A stretch of DNA of 64,000 nucleotides from Sternotherus odoratus (Eukaryota; Chordata; Testudines; Kinosternidae), in assembly GCA_032164245.1 (NCBI GenBank), contig JAVMKO010000021.1, forward strand, positions 9,864,285 through 9,928,284, read 5' to 3'. The notes below the pieces were generated by a model. The model was given only the letters and a program-made list of their open reading frames with translations. It was not told the DNA's origin and did no database searches. Shown one piece after another: positions 9,501-21,500 of this stretch. The stretch's first letter is position 1. Every line of letters starts with the position of its first letter. Position numbers and translations under genes: made by a program.

Positions 9501-12500
9501 TTCCCCAACCTTCGTTAACGGCACTACAAACTTCCTTGGTTTTCCAAGACCTCAATTATCCAGTCTCCCATGAAACTGTGATAGGGTTGGTCTAAATCTG
9601 GAAGGAAAAGTGTGTGTGGGGGGAGGGGAACTGGACATGACAAGCATACATATTGCTGTAGAAAAGAGAAAATGACAAAATAATGGTCAGAGGGGACTGA
9701 ACTAGAGGTTCAAGAATAGCAGGTGGCTCCTGTCAACTTTCTCTGCAGTGATGCTGGTCAGAGGAGAAAATGTTCTTTTCCACTATAACCAAATGCTTAT
9801 CACTCTCAGGGGATGTTGGAAACTACTATTATGGCCAGGGCCATCCAATGAAACCCCACAGGATCCGAATGACCCACAACCTACTGCTGAACTATGGCCT
9901 TTACAGAAAAATGGAGATATATGTAAGTATAGGCCCAGATGTGGAGAGAGAAGTAGGAAGCATGTATGGAGGGGCTTGATCCACCTCCCGAGCTGTCACT
10001 GTATTGCAATGGCAAAGGGTCTTTATGCAGACTCTCCTGTGTTTTATTGGGAACTTGTGGAGAAGCAAGATGGAGGAAAAACAGTTGGAAAATATTCCTA
10101 GGGGCAAAGGTCCAGCTGAAGGTAATTCAAAGAGATTGTTGCATTTAAGGTTGTCACTGGTCTTGTGTTTAGCAGGGAATTCCTTCCTTGTTTTGTTCCA
10201 AAGTTCAGGTAACCCATATACAGAAAATGGGAAATGTGTTTCTCCCTATACCGTGACTGTTTCCTTTGGCTAGGCATATAATAAAAAGCCCCAGTTTCCT
10301 ATCATAAGATTCCTCTTCCCCTTAGAAAGTAGATTTATTTTTGCTTTTTTAGCACTGGCTTTAGGTGCTGCTATTCTTGAGAGTAAATTTGGGATCGGAG
10401 ACAGGCATTGGAGAGGGAGAAGGAATATATGTCAAATAAACCTGGTTTTGTTCTCTCCTTGCAGCGCCCCCACAAAGCAAATGCAGAAGAAATGACCAAG
10501 TATCATAGCGATGACTACATTAAATTTCTGAGATCTATTCGCCCTGATAACATGTCTGAGTACAGCAAGCAGATGCAGAGATGTAAGCTATGTGTATGGT
10601 ATTGCAGCTTCTAACCTGAATAGCTGTAGTCCTGGGAACGCTTGTTAGCTCTTAGAGCTCATTGTCAAAAGAGTAGGGAGAATCTTATGAAACTTGTCTT
10701 TTTTTTCATTTTCATGTTCACCTAACCAATTAGATCATTATTCTTTTGCCAGAGTTCATCACAGTTTTCCTCCAGTGTGGTTCTGTCCCCAACTCCTTTG
10801 ATCTTGAGATTGGTGAAAGCTCTTTCATTTTCTTTTCTAACTTATAAATGAAACTGTGGACATACCTGTATGACAGGTATTCTGCATAAGCAACTTGTAA
10901 CATAAGTTTACGGAGTTGTTGTTAACGGTGACATTCTGGAGACCAACTTTCCCAGATATTGGGAGGATGGGTTTTTTGAAGCAGGGGTACTATTGTTGGC
11001 CACAACATGGTAGATATGCAGAGAGCAGGTCTTTATTTTAGAATCAGGAGATCTATATAATTTCATAATCTGGAAACACCACTGTCACTATTTCCTATTG
11101 CAATAGGGGATATTTTGTTGGTAACTGTCTTCCGATGGAGATATTTCTAGAGATCTGTGAAATCCATGACCTTACCAGTATAAAATATTCTGTGATTTTT
11201 ATCAGTCAGCATCAAGAAATCTGGCTCCTTAAATTCTGGCTTCACCTGCAAGCCCTGAATTCAAATTGACTTCAGCTGAAGTTCTGTGCACTGAAAGCTT
11301 TCAGGACCCTCAATGCTGAAAGTGATGTTAGTTTCAGTTCTGATGTCATACCTGACAGGCAACTTCATCTGTATTATGCAGGATGTTGAACTAAATGACT
11401 AAAGGTCCTTTCTGGCCTTAGAATATCCTCAGATGGATGGATTTTTTTTTTCTCTCCATGTAGAAAAATCTTTTACAGTTTTCATGTTCTAGAATCTTAA
11501 ATACCTTTTTAGACTTTCTGCAGCTCTGTGCTAACACTTTTCAACAATTAATAGATAATGAAGTATGGTTTCTGGCTGATCTGGACAAATAAAACTGCTA
11601 AGAGTTCACTAAAACTGTATATTGCTTGTGTGCACTCTAATCATTCCTGAAATGTGTAGAATTATTGGCCTGTGGGGCTTATTTTTATGAAGTGTATATG
11701 TAATCCCCTGTTAACTCTCTTGAAAGTGTTATGGTGTAGACCAGAGGGTGAATTATATGCACTTTTAAACTATTGTAAGCCAAAATGCACGCAGTATTTA
11801 GGCACCTGAGTGTAACAACTAAAGGAATGAGTAATGTATGCTATATGTAATGTCTACCAAAGTACTTCCTGGGGTAAATAATATGCCTGAACATACTAAA
11901 ATACATATTTACACAAACCTAACTGCTTACCGCTGAGACTGGAATGACTCATAAACACCCACACTGGTCGTCTCTGGTCAGTTTAGTATTTTCTATACTG
12001 TACTTCCAAGAAAGGGTTTAACTTTAAGGAAATTAAATGTGAAATTGTTTTAGTACATATGGAGGTGAGACAAAAGCCAATTCACAATTCAGTCCAATGT
12101 CCCCTCCTTACCAGGGCTTGCAAAATGTATCCACCATCACCCAGAGAGGACTAATTCTAAGAGCCAGAAATAGAGATTAAAGATGGAGGTGATGGGGCCC
12201 CACCACCCAAGTGTAAGGACAGTGCCTGATGAAGAGCCTAGCCTCCTTTCTATCCTTAGCTGTTGAGAAATGAGTGGATGCTGGGATTTCCATGGGGACT
12301 CTCCTCTTTGATATGAGTGGCAGAGTGGCCTAAAGGGTAGGGCATTGTACTGGGACACCTGTCTTCTAGTCCTGGTTCTTCCACTGGCTTTCTGGGTGAC
12401 CTTGGGCAAGTCACTTTGCCACTCTGTGCCCTCAGTTTTCCTATCTATACAATGGAGATAATGACACTGCCTCCCTTTGTAAAGTGCTCTTTGATCTGTT

Positions 12501-15500
12501 GGGGAAAAGTGCCATAAAAGAGCTATGTGGTATTATATTGGGCTCTGACTAGTGGGCGTATCATATATATGAGGCTCCTGACCTTGCTCTAGCTGTTAGA
12601 AATGAGAGAACTTTTTCTGTTCCCTGTCCGGAGCCACATATTACTGTAAAAGGCTTGATCGCTTGGCTGCTTTGTCGGGCTTGGGGGGAAGAGGTCTCTA
12701 TGAATGAATAACTCCACCATTTGCTTCTGCATACAGAGGGACATATCTTTGCAAAGCAGAAGCAGAGTCACACTGTCAAAAATTGTCTGTTTTGCTGCTG
12801 CCCACAAGGTTCTGAATGGTAGCATGATACTAAATAGTCTCTTTAATCTCAGTCCATCAACACACACTGTCTCTCTGAAGACTCAAGAAGATTGTACTAC
12901 AGCCATAAAGGCTAGAAATTTAATTTGTTGTAATGGGAAGCTTATATTCTGCAGCAACTATTAACAGACTTCCCCACTTGCTGGGAATAGATTCCCACAC
13001 ATCTCTGATAAGGGATTCAACCACTGCTACTTACCATGTCCCACAGGAACAGTTGTACACATTGGAACACTTCATTTTGACTCTCCTGATTTGTATATAA
13101 GAAATGAGTTCTGTTTAAATCTGGAGATTACTTAAACATGCTCATTCAACTGTACTATCTCCAAACATGATTTTTCGCTAGCCTTTTTGGAGGCGAAGAA
13201 TTGAATGAAGGCAGCATTTCTCATGCTAGAATGATTCAAGCTTGACTAGTCCAGCCTTTAAATACAACGGGAAAAGTTCCACTCAGCTTTGTTACAACAT
13301 ACAGATTTTTGTAAAAACAGGTTTAGCAAAACATAGGCCCAATGAAACTTTTTTAAAATCATGTAAACATTTCTAATAGGATTTTTATTTATTTTGGGAA
13401 AGAAATGGTTTCCATGCAGTGTTTCCAACCAACACATGCTACAGGATTGAGAACCTAGAAGAAGAAATGGCTTCTTTTTAAATCCAAGATATGAAATGCG
13501 CAAAGTAAATGAACAGCATACCTCATGAGAATCAAACTGAACTTCTGAAATGTTTAGTCTTGATAATCTAAGGAGATGTTAGTAACATATTGAAGGAGAC
13601 CTGTTTACAAATATGTGATTTTTAAAAAAAAAAAAAATTGGTGGTGTCATGACTCACTTTCTAACAGGGTTAACAAAGTCCTGTGGCACCTTAAAGACTA
13701 ACTATAAAGTTTTGAAGCATAAGCTTTCGTGGGCAGACAACCTGCCAACCTTAAACAAATTCTCACCAGCAACAGCACACTGCACCACAATAACTCCAAC
13801 TCAGGAACCAATCCATGCAACAAACCTCGATGCCAACTCTGCCCACATATCTACACCAGCAACACCATCACAGGACCTAACCAGATCAACCATACCATCA
13901 CTGGCTCATTCACCTGTACATCAACCAATGTCATATATGCCATTATATGCCACCAGTGTCCCTCTGCTATGTACATCGGCCAAACTGGACAGTCCCTACG
14001 AAAAAGGATAAATGCACACAAATCAGATATTAGGAATGGCAATATACAAAAACCTGTAGGGGAACACTTCAACCTGCCTGGACACACTATTACAGATTTA
14101 AAAGTCACCATTCTTCAGAAAGGGAACTTCAGATCCAGACTGCAAAGAGAGACTGCAGAGCTTCAATTCATTTGCAAATTCAGCACACACTCTTTGGGAT
14201 TGAACCGAGATCTACAATGGTTGGCTCATTACAGACATTGTTTCTCGTCTCTCCATGTTCACACACCCCATTCAAATGCTAGACGAATAATCCACACTCC
14301 CTGATCGGAGATAACAAGCTGGCTCAGCTTACTTGGACTAACCTTTTCACCTCCCCCCTGGCTCTTACCTACTTTTCTATAACTGCCTGTTTGTGAACAC
14401 TTCTACTGCCTGCATCCGACGAAGTGGGTATTAGCCCACGAAAGCTCATGCTTCAAAACTTTATAGTTAGTCTTTAAGGTGCCACAGGACTTTGTTAACT
14501 CTGCTATTCCAGACTAACACGGCTACCACCCTGATTCTTTCTAACAGGGTTAACTGACAATTGAGTTTTATTATAGTTTATTCCACTAGGTGGTGCAACT
14601 CTAGTGTAGATCCACAGTGCATGTGAAATGCTGGTTTCATTCTTTAGTGTCTTCTCCAAGCGCAGCAGGGGACTTGCACTTAAATTAGCTCTCTGTACCA
14701 ACAGAGAGCTTGTACAACCTTAAGTGGACGTTCTGTCCTTTCCTGCAAGCTATCATAGTAATGGCTGTGAGCTGAGCAAAGACTGAAGGGAAGATACAAT
14801 GAAGTAGTGAAGGGATGATTGTCTACTTTTCACTGAACATTTTATTTATTCTTTACATATAAAGTACATAAATAAGATATATGATGCTCTACTGAGGCTG
14901 TTTGTCCTTAAGTTAGATTTACAGCATAAACTTTGCTTCTGGTATTCAGGCTTGTCCTGCTAACACTTATATGTCTGTCTTTTTCAAGTCAATGTTGGGG
15001 AAGATTGCCCGGTGTTTGATGGGTTGTTTGAGTTTTGTCAGCTGTCTGCAGGAGGCTCTGTTGGTAAGCACAAGAATCCTAGATGCTTTCTCTTTTTAGG
15101 AGAATGTCCCTAATGTCGCTCTGACAGAAAAGAAACATATTGGAGACATTTCTAGATTCCTTAAAATAATTGGGCTGACGTGATCATTCTCAAGCCCCAA
15201 TGCATTGGAATGAAATTGGTCGATGATTGAGAATGCTTTACGGCTGTATGTAAGGGCTGGCTCTTGAACATTAGCTATATTCTCACTCATCCAAAGATCA
15301 CTTAAGTGGTCATGTTGAGGAATTTCTGTGTATGGAGTGAAAGCGTCGTGAATAACTCTGTTTCAATAAAGCTAGCCCTCTTTATTGTTGAAACCTGGGT
15401 TTATTTAAAGAGATCTTGCTTTTTATAAAAACTTGCTCCAGGTCTATGTAATCACAGCCCCAGAACAGAGGTTTTGTTTTACAAAAAAGAAATTCACTTG

Positions 15501-18500
15501 TCTCTTTTTTGATAAGAATGAAAAACAAAAGTGGAAAGATTTCAATAAACACTCTAAAACCTATACCATTTAAAATGGCATCCTTATGAGTGATTTTTTT
15601 TCTGCAGAGTAATGCAGCATTGAGGGACTTTTACTGTGCACATGCTTAAAAGCTTTGTGGCTTTCTACAGACTGATAGATATCCTTATTTTCTGAAATAT
15701 AAACTCTGACTACATTCAAATACCAAAAAGATAAATGTATGTCTGTCCAGCTAAGAGATGCATCTGAAGTTGCTATTATCACTAAGGCTCCAATTTTACA
15801 AAAGGATTCATCTGTGTTGACTCTTAGACCCATGCAAAGTTGCACTGAAATCTGTGAACATAAGAATGGCTGTACTGGGTCAGACCAAAGGTCAATCTAG
15901 CCCAGTATCCTGTCTTTGGATAGTGGCCAATGCCAGGTGCCCCAGAGGGAATGAACAGAACAGGGAATCATCAAGTGATCCATCCTCTGTTGCCCATTCC
16001 CAGCTTTTGGCAAAAAAAAAAGAATGGTTCCACTAAGATTTGAACTCTGATTCCCAGCAATCAGAGTTGAGTGCTAACCATTTACACCATGGAACAATCT
16101 GAACTACATGGAACTACATAGTGGAATTGTGTGCAAGCTGTAGGGAGATCCCTTTGCCTAGTTATCTGTACCAAGGACTAAACAAAGCTAATTGTGTGTG
16201 AGAACTATCCATGAAAGGTTTCTCTTTAGGAAACTGATCAATAAAACTAAACTGGACTTTAACTGCGACTCAAGCTAGTGGACTGTGGACCTGTTTTCAA
16301 ACCAGGCTCCCCATTTATGTTCTAAACTACAGGTGTGAAATGGGAGCAGGATTGTACTGAAAAAAATAGATGCTTAATCTGGCCCCTCCCAGTACCTTTG
16401 TTACTATAATATCTCTGTAGAAGAGAGATCAGTGTAGTGTCACCCCTGAGCTGGGAGCCGTACCAGTTTGTATGAGAAATCTAGTGTGTTAAGCCTGTGA
16501 TATTTGTACTGTTACACACCGAGGCATATTGAATGACACGTGTGACTCCACAGGCCATGCTGCCTCTGTGTGTTCTCCAGAGTTTGTCAGGACTCCATTC
16601 TGTCTTTCGTGCTAATGTTCTGTAATGTTCTTCTCCCTGCAGCCAGCGCTGTGAAGCTGAACAAGCAACAGACAGATATTGCTGTGAATTGGGCAGGAGG
16701 CCTTCACCACGCTAAGAAATCAGAGGCTTCTGGCTTCTGTTATGTCAACGACATTGTGTTAGCCATCTTGGAGCTACTAAAGTATGTGCAGTACTTCTTA
16801 TCCCTTTTGTTGGTCTGTTTTGCTGCATTTTCTTTGAGTCCTTGCCACTTTCTTCCCAGTTTGCTCCTTTTTGTTACCTTGTTGTTAGTGTCATTTCTCG
16901 GGAGGGCTTAATAGGACATCTTTTTTGAATGCAGGGGTTGCTGTACTTATGGTATGATGCAGTAGATGAAAGGCCTGGAGGCATTGTGTCATCACTCTTT
17001 GGTGCTTCTTCCTTGGCGCAAAAAAGTGGCACTCCTGTAATTTGGGTCCTGATGGTTACCATCTTGGCGACTTTTGGCACGAGGCAGCTCTAAGTAGGCG
17101 GCTTGGACGTAAAATGAGCAATTCACTGGTTGAGTCTATATCAACTGAATTGATCAAAGATCAGTTGCCGCAGCAATAGCCACTTTGATTTCCTCTGATT
17201 CTATTTCGCTGCCAACCAGTTCAAGGCATATGTCAGTGCACCACATCTGTTTTGCTTAGAGACTCCAGAGAGAGACAGCAAGTTGGTAACCACACAGCCT
17301 GGGGATTTAGCACCAATTTCTTTGCTCTCCTCCCATTTGCTCTGCTGGTGAAGACCCTTTCCAGTCTGTAGAAATGCAGCATTTTGACTCCCTTCTGATT
17401 CTAGGTACCACCAGAGGGTGCTGTATATTGACATTGATATTCACCATGGAGATGGCGTGGAAGAAGCCTTTTATACCACAGACCGTGTCATGACTGCATC
17501 CTTTCATAAGTACGGAGAATACTTCCCAGGAACAGGGGATCTGCGGGTGAGAATGGAGGCTTAGTAGAAACTTCCCCTGGAATTTGATTTGTTCCGTCTA
17601 CTCACTGTCCAACTAATTTCACTGAAACGCTGTTTAGATGGACTCTCTCGAAATGGCAGCCTTTGTTTAATGGGAAATGTGTGTGACAATTAACTGTGTT
17701 CTTTCAGTGGGTGCTTAGTCTCTGTGGTGTTATATCTAGTATACAGTAACAATGCCCAGATATCAGATACTCTACAACCTCGTAATGTGGGACTCTGAAC
17801 GTCTTGGTGGGCCATATTTATTGACAAACTGACATCCATGTTCCCCTGGTGGCCCTGTTGCTTTGATCTCACAACTTATGCATGGTCTGGCCATGCCAGT
17901 ACTTGAATGGGAGACCTACAAAGGAGCACCTTGCGCTGTGGAAGTGGTACTGGTGATTCAGCCGGTGGCATTCCTCCCTCTGAGTTGGTGCGGAGCTTCA
18001 TGGCCCGTGGTTATCGGGAGGTGCTATATTTCAAATAAGACACAACTGTGGTCCTGCCTGCTTGTGGTCATTGACAATACCATGCTCTTCTCAAGAGGTA
18101 GGAATGTTAACCCTAGGGTCATGGTCTGATTCCAGTTAGGGTAATGGCATTCTCCTGGCCTAAATTCCCCCTTGAGTTTTAGTTGGGTGTAGTATTGTCA
18201 CTGCTCGTCCAAAGTTATGGGGTGATATATTCTTGTAGCTAGCTGCCACATTCGATCCTAGAAGCAGTCACGCCACAGCAGTGAGTGAAATGATTCTTTT
18301 TCTGTCAAGTGCTTTGGTAGTTAGAAGATATTTGTTTGTTTTTAATAAACGAGACTTTTATAAGATTCCTCCAAATGTCAATACTGCAGGCTCAGCCTGG
18401 TATCTGACTGCAGCCTGATGCGCATTCTGTTCTGTACGTCATTGACGGACAGTTTTCCGGTTTCCTTGGTGCGGGAGAGAATAAAATCTGGTTTTTCTGC

Positions 18501-21500
18501 AGCGCTACAGGATCTGTGCAACTTGCAGTTTTTACTAGCAGAATGTGCAGCTGAGAACTCACAGGTCCAGAGTGAGACAGTAGATGTGACTAGGGATTGT
18601 TCCTTCTCATGTGTACTGTCCCAGCACGATGCTCTTCATGTATGTTCCTGGGATTAAACTTTCTGGGGCAAGCAGTGAAGTATTCCCAGTAGAGCATCCT
18701 TGGTTGTGGAACCTGTTTCCTCTAAGAATCTGCTATTGGCTTGTAACTGGGGCTGATAGAAGGCTCATCTGTTTGGACTTTTTAATGACCCTCTCAATGA
18801 GGCCCAAGTTATGAAGAACTTGTGAGTCCAGTTTGACTCATTGAATGTTTGACTAGATGCTGAGGCAAGGGCTGTGATGTCCGTAGAAATCCAAGGTGCT
18901 GTTTTACTCCCTTTCTTGGCTATAACCTTGCATTACTCTCTGTTAGCTACGTAATGTCTAGTTGGGGACATTTGGCCTTTGCATTCCCTTACTCCACGGC
19001 TAATCCTCTGAAGAAACTGGAATCATGCCTGCTTCTGCCAAGGCAGAACTTGTCCCCAAGTGCCTTGGCTTGGATTCTGATAAACCTGGTGGAATCCCAG
19101 ACTTTCCTTTCTGTGTTGGTACATGTATGCTGGTGTTTATTCTCTGGTGACCCTGTGGTCTCTCCTGTCTCTCACTTTAATAGGATATTGGTGCAGGCAA
19201 AGGCAAGTATTATGCTGTCAACTATCCTCTCCGGGACGGAATTGACGATGAATCCTATGAGGCAATATTTAAGCCGGTAAGTCTCTTTTTCTGAGCGAGT
19301 TCTGGATGCTGCTTTGTCTTTTTCTAGTGACACTGATGAGGGGAGATGCAATCCTGTGCTCTAATATTCCCTAGTGTGTGTTCCTACAATTACAGCCAGT
19401 CGCTTGTAGACTCTTATCTGTAAGAGCTTCAGTGTCACCGAGATGGGGGGAGGCAGCAGCCACAGAAACATCAGGGAATCTGACATGGATTTCATTGTGT
19501 TGCTGTGACACTATCCCAAGGGAGTGTGTAACAATAGATTTCTTGTCCAGGTGATCTCTAAAGTGATGGAGACGTTCCAGCCTAGTGCAGTTGCCTTACA
19601 GTGTGGATCAGATTCTCTGTCGGGGGACAGATTGGGCTGTTTTAATCTGACCATCAAAGGTAAGAGCACACTGTTTCTAGTCAAACCAGTGCGGTGCCTT
19701 GAGGAAAGCTCAGACATGTAAAACATAGTATCTGTGGTGGCATTTGTGTGATTGTTGTAATCGCTGTGTTGAAAAGGTTACAGTCCAGTTACCCAGTGAG
19801 GATATGAACTTTCTCCCATTCCCTATGCCGCAGGTCATGCCAAGTGTGTGGAGTTTGTAAAGAGTTTTAACTTGCCTATGCTGATGCTAGGAGGGGGTGG
19901 CTACACAATCCGCAACGTGGCTAGATGCTGGACTTATGAGACTGCCGTGGCTTTGGACACGGAAATTCCAAATGGTAAGACTATCCTATGTTGCATTGAG
20001 AGGATGGGTGTCTAGTAATGGGGCTTGAGGGAAATTAAATTGCTCTGAGTAGGTTTAGGAGACCTGTGAAGTAGCCTGAACACTTCACTAGCTGCTGATT
20101 TTTATTGTGTTAGAGTTTTCTGAGCTGCTGCTGTTTATGTGGTATATTCTAGTCCTCTAGTGCCTCCTGAGAAACCATTTTTCCCCTAAAGTGCACAATG
20201 GTTAGGATGTCCTGCCATCTCATTGAAACTAAAAGGCCTGTTGTGGGCACCATGGGGTTAAAGCAGCGAGTAGTGTTTGGTCCCATTGTCACAAAATTGT
20301 TTTCCTGGCATCCCATGAGATCTCTAGTCACCCCCAAATGGAAATGTTCCTATTTGTTCTCATAGCACATTAAATTTCATGTGATGTTTGCTATTTTGAT
20401 ACCAGACCAGTAACCAATCAAGGTCATTCTGTGTTCTAATCTTTGTGCAGAGCTTCCATATAATGACTATTTTGAATACTTTGGACCAGACTTTAAGCTC
20501 CACATCAGTCCTTCGAACATGACCAACCAGAACACCAATGAGTACCTTGAGAAGATTAAGTAAGTATTGTCTGTTACTCTGAGCCAGACTGGGGCTTGTT
20601 TCTGTTAATGTCTTTAGATCGCCGGCGTGTGAGGTTTTCGGTAGGTTTGTTTTGGGGTTTTTTTGCTTGTTGTAGGCAGCGGCTATTTGAGAATCTACGC
20701 ATGCTCCCGCATGCCCCCGGTGTCCAGATGCAGCCGATTCCCGAGGATGCTGTGCAAGAGGACAGTGGAGATGAAGACGAAGAGGATCCCGACAAACGCA
20801 TTTCAAGTAAGTGCCCAGGCGGTGGGATTAGGTTGCCTTGCGTGATCACGGAGCATTCTGCTGAGCCTTCCCTTGGTGAAGCAGAGCTATTGCTAGATAA
20901 CTTTCTGAATGAAAGAATCGAGACTTTAATATATTAGAGCTCAAACTATTGCCAGAGCCACCTGTGGGGAAATGACTGACAAAACACTGAAAGGTGTACC
21001 GTCCGTTTCTGCTGCCAGAAGACAGGCTCCCGCTGTTCTAGCAAAAGTTGCCCGTTAGCTGTGAAAACACTAGCTTATATCGAGGCTGTCTAATGCCCTT
21101 TGGGTCTGGGAGTCAGATTTTCCCAGCATGAAGTTGGTTAACCTGTTTGTGCTGGCAGCTCTAGACATCCTGCTGTAAACCTAATCCAAGGCACGTAGAT
21201 GTGTTACACGGAGAGATCTCCAGTTCTGACCTCGGCTGCTGCAAGTAGTTGTCTAAGCTGTGACTCCAGTAGGATTGTTGTATTGCTGCACAGTAGTAAA
21301 GTTTCTTAGCAAGGCAGAGCATTCAATGTGTGTACTTGTACCGTCCTATATAGGACCCCTTAGCTTCTCCCTCTCTGTTCTCAGTGCGCTCTGCTGACAA
21401 GAGAATAGCCTGTGATGAAGAATTCTCAGACTCTGAAGATGAAGGGGAAGGTGGTCGCAAAAATGTTGCCAATTATAAGAAGTCCAAGCGTGTAAAAGCA

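Noticed and set aside
9430..9575. Diverged Tigger-like fragment
   Set aside because: CTCAATTAACC and CTCAATTATCC words hint at pogo ends, but no terminal repeats or TA duplication could be placed.
16025..16096. Functional tRNA-Gln gene
   Set aside because: The anticodon stem is not pairable after a base loss and the first acceptor pair is mismatched, so it is listed as a pseudogene.
17865..17938. Genuine 5S rRNA gene
   Set aside because: Only part of the 5S sequence is present, it is diverged, and it continues into a SINE body.
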